A stretch of DNA of 59,161 nucleotides from Bacteriovoracaceae bacterium. Its GTDB lineage: Bacteria > Bdellovibrionota > Bacteriovoracia > Bacteriovoracales > Bacteriovoracaceae. The position numbers and the translations under genes are program-made. Below, piece by piece: positions 41,637 through 51,500 of the stretch. Every line of letters starts with the position of its first letter. Position 1 is the first letter of the stretch. Location: contig JAIEMA010000041.1 of assembly GCA_019752535.1 (NCBI GenBank), forward strand, positions 1 through 59,161, written 5' to 3'. Under the pieces are notes generated by a model. It had not been told where the DNA came from. It searched no databases and saw only the letters and a program-made list of their open reading frames with translations.

Positions 41637-43982
41637 TTAGGCAACTTTAAACAATTCCAAAATTTTTATCCACACAAGTCCTGGATCAATATCCACTCGA
41701 CGAAGGTACAGAGGGATCTTCTCTCCTGGCATTCTCAGTTTGTTGTCACGGATTTTACGGATAAGAATCTCAGTTCCATCTCCCTCAAATGAGAGATTAC
41801 TCTTTTGCTTCCACGCCCATGCAGGAGCGACAACAGCAAAAGCAAAACCTCTAAACTGATCATTGGCCGCAATTACGCTATCGCCAGATGTTCCTTCCCA
41901 TGTGCGAGCATAGAAAGAGAGATGAGAGCGAGGGATGTTGGCACGTGAGCCAGAGATTTTATTTCCTTTAAAGATTTTAAGCTTTGCAATCTCACTGCCC
42001 GCTTCAACAATTCCCTTCACACCATTAGTGCGGTTGATTTTCACCACTGGAATTGGCGAGCCCTTAACCAGTCGAGTGACTTCACTAATCGCAGCGGCGC
42101 CATCAGCAATGATAAGCTTTGGCGATCCAGACTTGAGAGCAGCACTGATCAGCGCTTCACGATAAGTGGCCGTGCTCTTTAAGACTTCCTGCCAGTCACT
42201 GGCCGTGGCTTGATCCATGCCGAAAGGAACGGTTTTAAGCACAAGATACTTATCAGAGACTCCTAAATCATTCATGAGACCTTGAAGATACTGGCCTCGT
42301 TCACCCGTTAGAGCACGAGCTGTAATCAAATCATCATATCCGATTGGATCGGCAATAATGAGGACTTCAGGATTCTTAAAAGTTCCACGGTAGTGACCAA
42401 AGTCTCCAATATCTGGATGCGTTTTCACGTAGTAAGCATCGATACCATTTTTTGAAAAACTCATACCCGGCTTAGTTTTGTAGACTTCTTTAAGATCGAG
42501 ATTCTCTTTCATGAGTCTCGCAAATTCCTCGCCTGGGCCTTGATCAAACGTGTAGCGAAGAGCAAGACTTCTTGGGCGAGTGGTGAAGAGCTCTTCATTT
42601 GAGAATGCTTGAGCAGGAGTCGCCTCTGTCATCTCTTTAATCTTTGCCATATCAAAACGGGCACGGTCTCTCGTTCCGAAAACAATGACGTGATTATTGC
42701 CACTCATGCGAGAAGCGGTTGAGACCGGAACCATACGCGTACCTGGAGTTCCGAAGTCATAATACTCTGGGCCAATGTCCGCACGAGAGTATTTATAAGC
42801 TTCACCACGAGAGAAATTGTTTTTCATGTCAGGATCTGCTGGAATCTTCCAGCCCGCTTCAACGTAAGGCTGAAGAACCTTAAGTTTCTTGCCCACAGCT
42901 TCAGAGGCTTGCGAGTTCGTCATCATACTGAGACTTGTCGGATGGGGAAGTTCCACCACTAAAACATCTTGAGAGATGCGAGTTCCATCATTGAGCGGTA
43001 GAGCTTTAAGTGAGCGAGTGATCTTGTTATTAATTTTAATTTCATCAAGCTCAAATCCCCCAAGTTGTGCGGGGTGAAGGATACCATTCTTAAGAGGGCC
43101 ACCCTTAGAGAAAACCATCTTTGAAATGTAAGTGGCTTCGTTATCCTTTAAATCTTTCTTTGCTGCTGCTTGATCAGCTTCATTGGTGTAATCAACTTTT
43201 CTTCCCATCACTTCTTGATAAAGGTCTCTGCCTTGATCATTCAAAAGAGCAGGGTATTCAAAATTTCCGCCAGCATACTCAATGCTGATCTCTGGAACTT
43301 GAATGCTTTTGATTTGCTTACTCAAGCGAGTGCCGACTTCAGCACCCTTTGATTCGATAAAAGTGGCGATCGCGTCGTTAGCGGCTCCACCGAAAGTTAC
43401 GATGAGTTTCAGTGAGTCGCGGTTATTGCGAATGATCCAATCGATAAGATTGTTTCTCCATTTGGCGGCCGGAGAGTCTTGATCATGGCTAATGAGCCAA
43501 AAGCTGTTATCTAAGAGACGAGCGAATGAGATGCGGGCCTCACCTGCAGATTTTAAAACATAAGGCGTATCAAACGCTCCGTACTGACCTTTGATCGTGA
43601 AGGCATAAGTATTAATGAAAGCCGCGCCTTCATTCACACCAAAGTAAGCGGCAAGATCTTGCGCGCGTCCACCAAAACCTGCCGTGGCTGGACGACCAGC
43701 GGCTTCTGCAATGTGGGTGGCATCTTGACCGATGAAGAGAATCTTCACGGAGTTGGCTTTCTGTAACATTCTCCACGGCACGGGGCCAAAGGCCGGACGG
43801 AATTTTTGCTCTCCCATAATTTGCTCAGACATCGCTGGCATATTAGGAATCGCGGCCGTGAGATCAATCAGCTCTTTTCCCATCTTTGTTTTTGGATCAG
43901 GCCCCGCATCATAAGACCATCTAGGCATGGCGGCCCAAGTGGATTGAGAAATGAGGGCTAAAACTAGGGCTAACTTTTTCAT
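41637..43982 (-). CDS. Exported protein with uracil-DNA-glycosylase-like (UDG superfamily) fold
   Basis: 781 residues. Signal peptide MKKLALVLALISQSTWA. Residues 80-125 read as the family-4/5 UDG motif: ILFIGQD (GEAPG position), then GRPATAGFGGRAQDL (GRPFVGxAGxxL) and AAFINTYAF (xYITNVVK). SLKLIVTFGGAANDAI (191-206) matches the ALGxxAxxxL strand, and ELPHPTSLSM (345-353) the HPSxL active-site motif. Around 536-590 a second, weaker copy is seen (VLIIADPIGYDD, GERGQYLQGLMNDLGV). The FeS cysteines of family 4 are absent. Exported UDG-fold proteins are unexpected; catalysis is unproven because the GEAPG acid is changed. Confidence 0.6.
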   Translation of the reverse strand: MKKLALVLALISQSTWAAMPRWSYDAGPDPKTKMGKELIDLTAAIPNMPAMSEQIMGEQKFRPAFGPVPWRMLQKANSVKILFIGQDATHIAEAAGRPATAGFGGRAQDLAAYFGVNEGAAFINTYAFTIKGQYGAFDTPYVLKSAGEARISFARLLDNSFWLISHDQDSPAAKWRNNLIDWIIRNNRDSLKLIVTFGGAANDAIATFIESKGAEVGTRLSKQIKSIQVPEISIEYAGGNFEYPALLNDQGRDLYQEVMGRKVDYTNEADQAAAKKDLKDNEATYISKMVFSKGGPLKNGILHPAQLGGFELDEIKINNKITRSLKALPLNDGTRISQDVLVVELPHPTSLSMMTNSQASEAVGKKLKVLQPYVEAGWKIPADPDMKNNFSRGEAYKYSRADIGPEYYDFGTPGTRMVPVSTASRMSGNNHVIVFGTRDRARFDMAKIKEMTEATPAQAFSNEELFTTRPRSLALRYTFDQGPGEEFARLMKENLDLKEVYKTKPGMSFSKNGIDAYYVKTHPDIGDFGHYRGTFKNPEVLIIADPIGYDDLITARALTGERGQYLQGLMNDLGVSDKYLVLKTVPFGMDQATASDWQEVLKSTATYREALISAALKSGSPKLIIADGAAAISEVTRLVKGSPIPVVKINRTNGVKGIVEAGSEIAKLKIFKGNKISGSRANIPRSHLSFYARTWEGTSGDSVIAANDQFRGFAFAVVAPAWAWKQKSNLSFEGDGTEILIRKIRDNKLRMPGEKIPLYLRRVDIDPGLVWIKILELFKVA

Positions 43983-44199
43983 ACAAAATCCTGGGAAACG
44001 GTGACGTTATGACTATTTAATGTGGTGCTCATCTCACACAATCTTGCAGGGGTGGAGAGGGCCTTGAAATTATTACAAATAAGATTTAGTTGAGAGAAAG
44101 AGTTACCTAGTAGGTCTTTATATTATTTCAATGATTTATACGTGTTTAAATAAAAATACAGCGAGGTTGAAATTGCCTCCCTTTTTTTTCTACCAATAT

Positions 44200-44251
44200 T
44201 TCCCATCTACATGGGAGAATCTTATTAAGGTTCTCTACAGCTTAAGAGAAC
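44200..44251 (+). promoter_or_regulatory. Two dyads in the upstream region of lon
   Basis: TCCCAT-ctac-ATGGGA (44201-44216) and GTTCTCT (44230-44236) with AGAGAAC (44245-44251), the latter 23 bp before ATG. The 291-bp intergenic region also has ACCTA-G-TAGGT (44105-44115). No CIRCE or sigma-32 box is obvious. I see no gene in 43983-44273. Confidence 0.4.
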
Positions 44252-44273
44252 AGCATGTGGCGCAGGAGGTGCT

Positions 44274-46682
44274 ATGTCCGACAAGAAGTCAGAAGCCAGT
44301 AACAGCTTTCCACTCTTACCTTTGAGGGATGTCATTATCTTTCCTCATATGGTTGTTCCTCTCTTCGTAGGACGCGAGAAATCCATCGCTGCTCTCGAGA
44401 AGGCAGCCAAAGCCGGTAACGAACTCTTCCTCGTCACACAAAAAGACGCTTCAGTTCTTAATCCTGAACGCGAAGACGTGTATGACATCGGAACAGTCGT
44501 TAGCATCATCCAAATGCTTCGCCTCCCGGATAACACTGTTAAGGTGTTAATCGAAGGTAAGTATCGTGCACGCATTGATAACTTCAAATGTCTTGATGAA
44601 GGATACTTTGTTGATGTCTCTAAGTGTGGTGATGTCCTCGATAATGAAGTTGAAACTGAAGCGAGCATGCGTTCAGTGAAAAACATCTTCGAGCAGTACG
44701 TAAAACTTAATAAGCGCATTCCGCCTGAGTTGCTCATGAGCATCTCAAGCATCAATGATCCAAGCCGTCTTGCGGACATCATCGTAGCTCACCTCACTAT
44801 GAAGATTCCTGAGAAGCAAGAGATCTTGAATGCCACAAATGTTGATACTCGCTTGCAACTTCTTTTAGAGAAGATGCAGGGTGAAATCGAAATCATTAAC
44901 GTTGAAAAGCGCATCCGTTCTCGAGTGAAGACTCAGATGGAGAAGTCTCAGAAAGAGTACTATTTGAATGAGCAGATGAATGCCATCCAAAAAGAACTTG
45001 GCAACAAAGACGACAAGTCTGATATCTCTGAGATGGAAGACAAGCTTAAAGCGAAGATGATGCCTGATGAGGCTAAAGAGAAGACGGCTAAAGAGATCAG
45101 AAAACTCAAGAGCATGTCTCCGATGTCAGCTGAAGCAGCGGTTGTACGTAATTACGTCGACTGGATGCTCTCACTTCCATGGGGCGAGTTCTCTGAAGAT
45201 GATAACTCAGTCACAAAAGCCAAAGAGATCCTTGATGAGGACCACTTCGGATTAAATGATGTGAAAGAGCGTATCGTCGAATATCTTGCTGTTCGCTCAC
45301 TCACTAAGAATGACACTCGCGGCACTTTATTGTGTCTTGCTGGTCCTCCAGGTGTGGGTAAAACATCAATCGCGACTTCACTTGCAACCTCTCTAGGTCG
45401 CAAATTCGTCCGCATCTCCCTTGGTGGCGTGCGTGATGAAGCTGAAATCCGCGGTCACCGTCGTACCTACGTCGGAGCGATGCCAGGAAAAATTATTCAA
45501 GCTTTAAAGAAAGCCGGAACATCAAATCCAGTGATCCTTTTGGATGAGATCGATAAGATGTCTTCTGACTTCCGAGGCGATCCAGCAGCAGCGATGCTTG
45601 AAGTGTTGGATCCAGCTCAGAATAAGAATTTTGGTGATCACTATATCGAATCTGAATATGACCTCTCAAAAGTCATGTTCATCATGACGGCTAACGATAT
45701 CGGCCAGATCCCGGGCCCTCTTCGTGACCGTATGGAAATGATTCATATTGCTGGTTACACGCCTGACGAGAAAATGCAGATTGCGAAGAAGTATCTTCTT
45801 CCAAAAGCTGTCGAGAGCCACGGCCTTAAGGATTATCCAGTGACTGTTGCTGATAAGACTTTAAGCCAAGTTGTTCGCGGCTATACTCGTGAAGCCGGTG
45901 TACGTGAACTTGAGCGCCAAATGAACACTATCGCTCGTAAGATTGCAACTGAGGTTGTGACGACTGATGTGAAAGAAGGCCGCAAGTTTACAATTAATGA
46001 GAAGAACCTTGAAACATACTTAGGCCCAGTGAAGTATGACAAAAACGTCCGTGAGGAACTTCCTCAGGTCGGTCTTGTGAATGGTCTTGCATGGACATCT
46101 GTCGGCGGCGATATGTTGAATATCGAAGTCGTGACTGTTCCAGGCAATGGCAAAATCCAAGTGACTGGTAAGCTTGGCGAAGTTATGCAGGAATCGGCGA
46201 AAGCTGCTTACTCATATGTTCGCTCAATCTCTAATCGCTTAGGGATTGATCACGAGTGGTACAACAAGAATGATATCCATATTCACGTTCCAGATGGCGC
46301 GACTCCAAAAGACGGTCCATCAGCGGGTGTGACGATGGCGACGGCCCTGACTTCTGCTATCGCAAATATCCCGGTTCGACAGGACGTAGCGATGACGGGT
46401 GAGATCAGCCTTCGCGGAAGAGTGCTTCCGATCGGTGGATTAAAAGAGAAGATCTTGGCCGCTAAACAGGCCGGCATCACAACTGTGATCTGCCCTGAGA
46501 AAAACCGCAAAGATCTTGGAAAAATCCCTGATGAGATTAAAGATGGAATCGAAATCCACTGCGTCTCAGAAGCGGAAGAAGTTCTTCGCATCGCCTTGAA
46601 CCTTTCTAAGCCAGAAGAGTTCATGAAAACGAGAGCGCTTAAAGTGCTTGAGGGTGATGGAGCTTTAGAAGTCGCAAACTAA
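44274..46682 (+). CDS. lon: Lon protease
   Basis: ATP-dependent serine-lysine protease, 802 residues. N-domain starts PLLPLRDVIIFPHMVVPLFV. AAA+ Walker A GPPGVGKTSIA, Walker B VILLDEIDKM. Protease domain catalytic S683 in DGPSAGV and K726 in GLKEKIL, 43 apart as in E. coli S679/K722. AGGAGG 4 nt before ATG. It is separated from clpPX by two genes. Confidence 0.97.
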   Translation: MSDKKSEASNSFPLLPLRDVIIFPHMVVPLFVGREKSIAALEKAAKAGNELFLVTQKDASVLNPEREDVYDIGTVVSIIQMLRLPDNTVKVLIEGKYRARIDNFKCLDEGYFVDVSKCGDVLDNEVETEASMRSVKNIFEQYVKLNKRIPPELLMSISSINDPSRLADIIVAHLTMKIPEKQEILNATNVDTRLQLLLEKMQGEIEIINVEKRIRSRVKTQMEKSQKEYYLNEQMNAIQKELGNKDDKSDISEMEDKLKAKMMPDEAKEKTAKEIRKLKSMSPMSAEAAVVRNYVDWMLSLPWGEFSEDDNSVTKAKEILDEDHFGLNDVKERIVEYLAVRSLTKNDTRGTLLCLAGPPGVGKTSIATSLATSLGRKFVRISLGGVRDEAEIRGHRRTYVGAMPGKIIQALKKAGTSNPVILLDEIDKMSSDFRGDPAAAMLEVLDPAQNKNFGDHYIESEYDLSKVMFIMTANDIGQIPGPLRDRMEMIHIAGYTPDEKMQIAKKYLLPKAVESHGLKDYPVTVADKTLSQVVRGYTREAGVRELERQMNTIARKIATEVVTTDVKEGRKFTINEKNLETYLGPVKYDKNVREELPQVGLVNGLAWTSVGGDMLNIEVVTVPGNGKIQVTGKLGEVMQESAKAAYSYVRSISNRLGIDHEWYNKNDIHIHVPDGATPKDGPSAGVTMATALTSAIANIPVRQDVAMTGEISLRGRVLPIGGLKEKILAAKQAGITTVICPEKNRKDLGKIPDEIKDGIEIHCVSEAEEVLRIALNLSKPEEFMKTRALKVLEGDGALEVAN

Positions 46683-46689
46683 AAAAAAG

Positions 46690-46715
46690 AAAAGGCCCCG
46701 AAAGGGGCCTTTTTT
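46690..46715 (+). terminator. Rho-independent terminator after lon
   Basis: AAAAGGCCCC-GAAA-GGGGCCTTTT (46690-46713) and further T. Same core as at 7294 and 47857. Confidence 0.92.
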
Positions 46716-46745
46716 GATTTCAGCAAGTTAGAATCTAATTGTTAG

Positions 46746-46773
46746 TAAATTTATTTTAATCAAAGACCGATAA
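46746..46773 (+). promoter_or_regulatory. Candidate sigma-28 promoter of the metallopeptidase-like gene
   Basis: TAAA (46746-46749), 16 nt, ACCGATAA (46766-46773), same spacing and -10 as at 30056. The start would fall about 7 nt later, at the ATG at 46780, implying a leaderless mRNA; no ribosome site precedes that ATG. Confidence 0.55.
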
Positions 46774-46779
46774 AAAATT

Positions 46780-47841
46780 ATGATCGGAGCTCTTACTCTT
46801 CTCATTAGCTTTTACGGTTATGCGGATGGAATTAAAAGTCCTATCCGTAAAACCTGTGAAAATCCACCTGCACCTGTAAGCCGTGCAAGAGACTTAATCA
46901 ATAATTGCAATTCAATTCTTTATAATCATCAATCAGCAGAAACAACAACTTTAGCTCATAATGTGATCGATATTCTCAATCGCTTCAAAGATGATCCGGA
47001 ATTTAGAATTGAAAAAGACAAAGAATTACTCTTGGCGATCGGTAAGCTAACAGATGCGATTGATGGATCAAATGTAGAAAGATTCAAACCAAGGAATCAG
47101 CTTTCAAATGATATCAAAGAGCTCGCTTTGAATTTTCAATCGCAGTCCTCTAGAGCCGCAAATCCTGAGAGCTATTACAAATCAATCAAGCAAGTAATCT
47201 CTCAAACGAGTCAAGGTGAGAGGCTTATTAATTGCTTTGAAAAAAATCCAGATAAAGGAATTAAAGGGTTTGAAGTTAAATTTATTAATAACAACACTCG
47301 AAGCCCTGGAAATGATCAGGCAGCTTATCTCGATTATGTGACTGACAAAAGTGATCCTCAGAAAAGAGTCAATCTTGTGATGAATATAGACTATAGAACA
47401 AATCCGATAGCTGCGATTTCAATGGTTGCACACGAGATGCAACATGCCTGTAATGGAGCGAAGGTATGTGGACCTTTGAAGCAGTGTGAAGAAGAAGAAA
47501 TTTGTGATGAACTTGATTACACCATTATGGCCGATGAACTTATTGGGCATAAAGTGGAGTCAGACGTTTTTGATGAACTGGCTCTTAGTGCTCCAGAAGT
47601 GATGTGTAACTATAACTATGTCTCTAGTGGCAAGGTGCAAAACCTTGCGGAATACATGACTTCTTTGTATGAAAACTATCATTCTGGCGATCTCATTAAG
47701 CAACTTGCTCCAAGCTATATACGAGCTCAGCTTTGGCCAAGAGATCTCGTTTATAAAAATGTAGGTGGCTCAGTGGAGATAAATCCAAAACTCTCAGAGG
47801 CAATTAAAAGAGCTGGTGATCCGGATCAAAAAATTAAATAA
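46780..47841 (+). CDS. Exported HExxH metallopeptidase-like protein
   Basis: 353 residues. N-terminus MIGALTLLISFYGYADG is a short hydrophobic signal lacking a basic start. Zinc motif H218-E-M-Q-H222 in MVAHEMQHAC, and downstream acidic candidates in MADELIGHKVESDVFDEL could give the third ligand. Ten or so cysteines (CENPP, CNGAKVCGPLKQC, EEEICDEL) suggest disulfides. No family recognised. Possibly leaderless from a sigma-28-like promoter, terminated by a shared hairpin. Confidence 0.65.
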   Translation: MIGALTLLISFYGYADGIKSPIRKTCENPPAPVSRARDLINNCNSILYNHQSAETTTLAHNVIDILNRFKDDPEFRIEKDKELLLAIGKLTDAIDGSNVERFKPRNQLSNDIKELALNFQSQSSRAANPESYYKSIKQVISQTSQGERLINCFEKNPDKGIKGFEVKFINNNTRSPGNDQAAYLDYVTDKSDPQKRVNLVMNIDYRTNPIAAISMVAHEMQHACNGAKVCGPLKQCEEEEICDELDYTIMADELIGHKVESDVFDELALSAPEVMCNYNYVSSGKVQNLAEYMTSLYENYHSGDLIKQLAPSYIRAQLWPRDLVYKNVGGSVEINPKLSEAIKRAGDPDQKIK

Positions 47842-47854
47842 ACAACTTTAAAAG

Positions 47855-47880
47855 AAAAGGCCCCGAAAGGGGCCTTTTTT
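47855..47880. terminator. Bidirectional terminator between convergent genes
   Basis: AAAAGGCCCC-GAAA-GGGGCCTTTT (47855-47878), flanked by A-rich and T-rich runs. Serves the gene ending at 47841 and the one ending at 47884. Confidence 0.9.
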
Positions 47881-47883
47881 ATT

Positions 47884-48378
47884 TTAGATCATCAAATCAA
47901 TCAGGGCATTGGCGATAATTTTCTGCTCTAAGTTCGCACTTCCTCCCACTTCCGATTCCACTTGAACTCTCAGTTCTGCATCTTGAGAGAGATCCGTGAG
48001 ATAACTTCTCCACTCGGGCTGCTGAATATCTTGAATCTTTAAAATACGACCTGCTTCAAGATCGCTAAAGACTTGAGGCAGCTCATCTCTTAAAAGATCT
48101 TCTTGGGCGACTCCGCGATGAAGGGCCATGGTATGACGACTGAGTCCCATGGCTCCATAAACCATGGCATAGGCGCCAGCGCCTACTAAAGAGTATCCAA
48201 CGATATAGGAAGCCACGGCCGCTCCACCACCGGCCAAAGGGGCCACGGCCGTGGAAACGAGGCCATAATAGATTGTGGGGACACCGGCCGCTGAAGTGAT
48301 GACTCTTCTTGCGGTTTGGGCCTTAAGGGGCAGACTGATCACTAAACCAAGCACTAGGGCAGTTAAAATTGATCGCAT
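47884..48378 (-). CDS. Small exported protein of unknown function
   Basis: 164 residues. Signal peptide MRSILTALVLGLVISLPLKA with AQ cleavage. A Gly/Ala-rich hydrophobic stretch (LAGGGAAVASYIVGYSLVGAG, near residues 48-80) may insert in a membrane. The acidic C-terminal half is helical (LLRDELPQVFSDLEAGRILK). GGAGG (complement of 48383-48387 region) precedes ATG. Not recognised. Confidence 0.65.
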   Translation of the reverse strand: MRSILTALVLGLVISLPLKAQTARRVITSAAGVPTIYYGLVSTAVAPLAGGGAAVASYIVGYSLVGAGAYAMVYGAMGLSRHTMALHRGVAQEDLLRDELPQVFSDLEAGRILKIQDIQQPEWRSYLTDLSQDAELRVQVESEVGGSANLEQKIIANALIDLMI

Positions 48379-48521
48379 GAAACCTCCATTTTGAAGGCCC
48401 GAGCTTACCTTTTAAAACCTAATTAAGAAGGAAGCCTGTCGTTTTTACACACTCGCCCCATCATTTTCCATACTTAGGTTAATCTCTGAAGAATTTATTA
48501 ATCGATATGGAGTCGAATTTT

Positions 48522-51500
48522 ATGAAAAAGCGTTTATTGACGTCAGTCCTTTTATTTTCTCTTTCTCCTTCAATGGTGTTGGCCCAAAGCCTTCCCGATG
48601 AAGTCGATCATGTGCGCTACCAGAGCGTATTGCAGAATCTTCAAGGTCAACTCTCAGACGCTCGCGCATACGTGGCGAAACTTCAACAAGAGCAAGCCAC
48701 TCTTCGCCAAGACATTGAGCGCATGTCTCTTGATCGCCGCCAACTACCAGCAAGAAATGAGGAGTTAAGTCGCAATATTCAAAATCGCCAGGCGCAAATT
48801 GCGGGTCTTGAAAATGAAATCCGCTCGCTTTCAGTCACTGTTGATCGCATCGCCCAGGACTTGGGTAAACTTGAAGCTCAATTGAATCAAATGCGCCAAA
48901 GCTGGAGCCAAGAAGAGAATCGTCGTATCGCCATTACAAATCAATTCAATGCTGTCACTCAAGACCTTCGCCGTTTACAAGCTCAACTTGACCGTGAGGT
49001 CGGTGAAGAACGTGAATCAATGGCGCTTCTAGATCGCCTCACAAGAGAGATCAACGCTCTTCAGGGTCGCCGTCAAGATTTGGCGAACCAGCACCGTGAT
49101 CGTCAGGCCCAAAACCAAGCCGACCAAAGAGATCTTCCAGCTGTTCGCCGTCAGGCCGATCAGTTCAATGCCCAACTTCAAACGGCTAGCACACAGCTCG
49201 CTCCAGCTGAACAAGCGTTGACTCAAATCCAAGCTGATTTGAGAGCGAAAGAAGCTGAACTCGCGCAAGCCAACGCTTCCATTGCTCCTTTCCAAAAGAA
49301 AGTGGATGCGGCCGCGAGTGATCTTAAATCAAGTTCAGACGCTCTCGCCGCTCTTCAGAAATCATCAAGTGATGCTCAAGCTAATATTACAAGCATGGAG
49401 CAGAGAAAAGCTTCAGCTGGCACACAGATGACGAACCTTCAAAACGTGCGCTCATCTCAGAACTCTCAAGTGCTCGCCGCTCAAGCTGACCTTGATGCAA
49501 AGAATCTTGCGGCGTCTCAAGCGACTCAAAAACTTCAAATCACTCAACAAGCTCTTGAAGCAGCAAGAACTGAATTAAGAGAAGCGGCTCAGCGCGGGGA
49601 TCGCGCAGCGATGGCGCAGATTTCTCAAAAAATGAGAAACCTTGAGACTGTTTTAAGACGTGATCAAGAAGAGGCGTCGGCTGCTGGTCAAGTTGCGCTT
49701 CAAGCTCGTACAGTTCTAGAGCAAAAAACGGCGGCTTTAGCTGCCACTGATACTCAAATCTCAAATCTTCAAGCTTTCTTGAATACTGTTGATGCTGATA
49801 TTCAAAAAGAGAAAGACAAGATTGCGAGCAACGCCTCTCAAATCGAAACCCGCAAAAATGAAGTGGCTCAAAAAACACAAACGCTTAAAGCGGCTCAAGG
49901 TGAACTGGCGGCCGTCTCAGGGGATCGTGACCGTTTGGTTCCAGTCGTCAATCAATTGCGCGCCCAAGCGGCTCAAGCTCAGGCCAACAGAGATCGCATC
50001 GCAGGTGATGTTCAGCGTCTGCGTGATCAAGCCGCTCAGGCCAATGCAAGAGTCAATGATATTCAATCTTCAATTGCAACATTCCAGCAGGATATGCAGC
50101 GCTTAGAAAATCAAGCCGCTCTTGTGGGTCGTGATATTCAAGTCAAATCTCAGGAAGCTGACCGCGAGCAACGCTTGCTCGCTCGCATCCGCCAAGACCG
50201 CATTACTATTCAACAGCAAGTGGGATCTTTGCAGCAAAATGCGGATCAAATCTCTCGTGACCTTGATCAACAAGAGCGCACCACACGTGCCCTTGAAGCG
50301 GCCCTTCGCCAAAAAGAGACGGAGAGAAATCAATTGGCCGGCTACCTCTCTGATAATCGCAGAAGCCTTGATCAAAACATTCAAAATCAAAATGCTCAGC
50401 AAACAGCGATGCAAAATGAGCAAGCTGAGCTTCAAAGAAATACGGAGCGTCTAGCGAACATCGATCGTGATTTCACAGTCGCTCAAAGCCGAATCTCTCA
50501 AGTGATGCAGGAGATCCCGACTGTTAATAATCAGATCTCTGCTTTAAGCACTCAGGTCTCTGGAGCTGACTCTCAATACCGTCAGCGTTTGGGTCTCTAC
50601 AATAAGTACTTGGGCGAAGCTCAAGGCTTGGGCGCAAGTCGCGGAACGGGCATTGGTTCAACGGATGGTCAAAAAGCGGGTGTGACTCTGGCCAATACAA
50701 CGGCTACAAAACTAGGTGTTCCAAGTGGATCTGAAGAAGGTCGCTTTGAAGCCCTTTTAAGAGGCTTAGTTCGCGGTGAGATCGCTGGCTTCAACACCGG
50801 TAGAGATCAGGGTCTAGCAAGCGCTGCAGACGCTTCTCGAGGCACTCAGGAAGGCACGGCCGCTGGCACACGTGAAGCTCGTGACTATGCTGAGCAGGTC
50901 TTAAAGCCACGCTACTATAACAATGAATTCACTCGTCGCTTAAATGATCCGGATATTAGAGATGAAGTCGTCTTGAAGCTCGCTTCAATTGCGAAGTCTC
51001 TCTTTGGTGAAGAAGGCCAGAAGAATCAAAAAGCTCTTCTTGCTGATATCCCTGTTGTTTCTTCTCAAGAGATGGCGCTCTCTCAATCGATTCAAACTTC
51101 TCTTGATGAGAGAATCACCTCTGCCATTAAAGAGCTCGCACGCTTAAGAGATGAGCAAACTCGCTTGGGTAATGCTCAAGCCGTCTACCTCTCTCCAGGA
51201 AACGTTGTCGCTCCAGTTGAGAGCAAAAACTGTGATGATGTCTACAAGAGAGTGGCCGATTTCGTGGCTGCTTGCCAGGCCTCATTTAAGAGTGAGTATA
51301 CGGATAAATACGTAGCGGCTCATAAGTCGAATTTCATGAGCAATTATGCTCAGTCATTCCAATCTGTCATCGCTCGCGAAAAAGAAGCGGTTATTCAGCG
51401 TGACTTTGCAGCGAACTACAAAGAAGGCGAGGCGGTGGCTCGTGCTGTTGGTCTTGCAGTCGGCAAACAAGAGGTTTACCAAGCTCGTTTTGCGGAAGCA

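Noticed and set aside
44131-44325. 64-codon frame overlapping the lon start
   Set aside because: Overlaps the lon ribosome site and start in another frame, with no own ribosome site and no protein-like composition.
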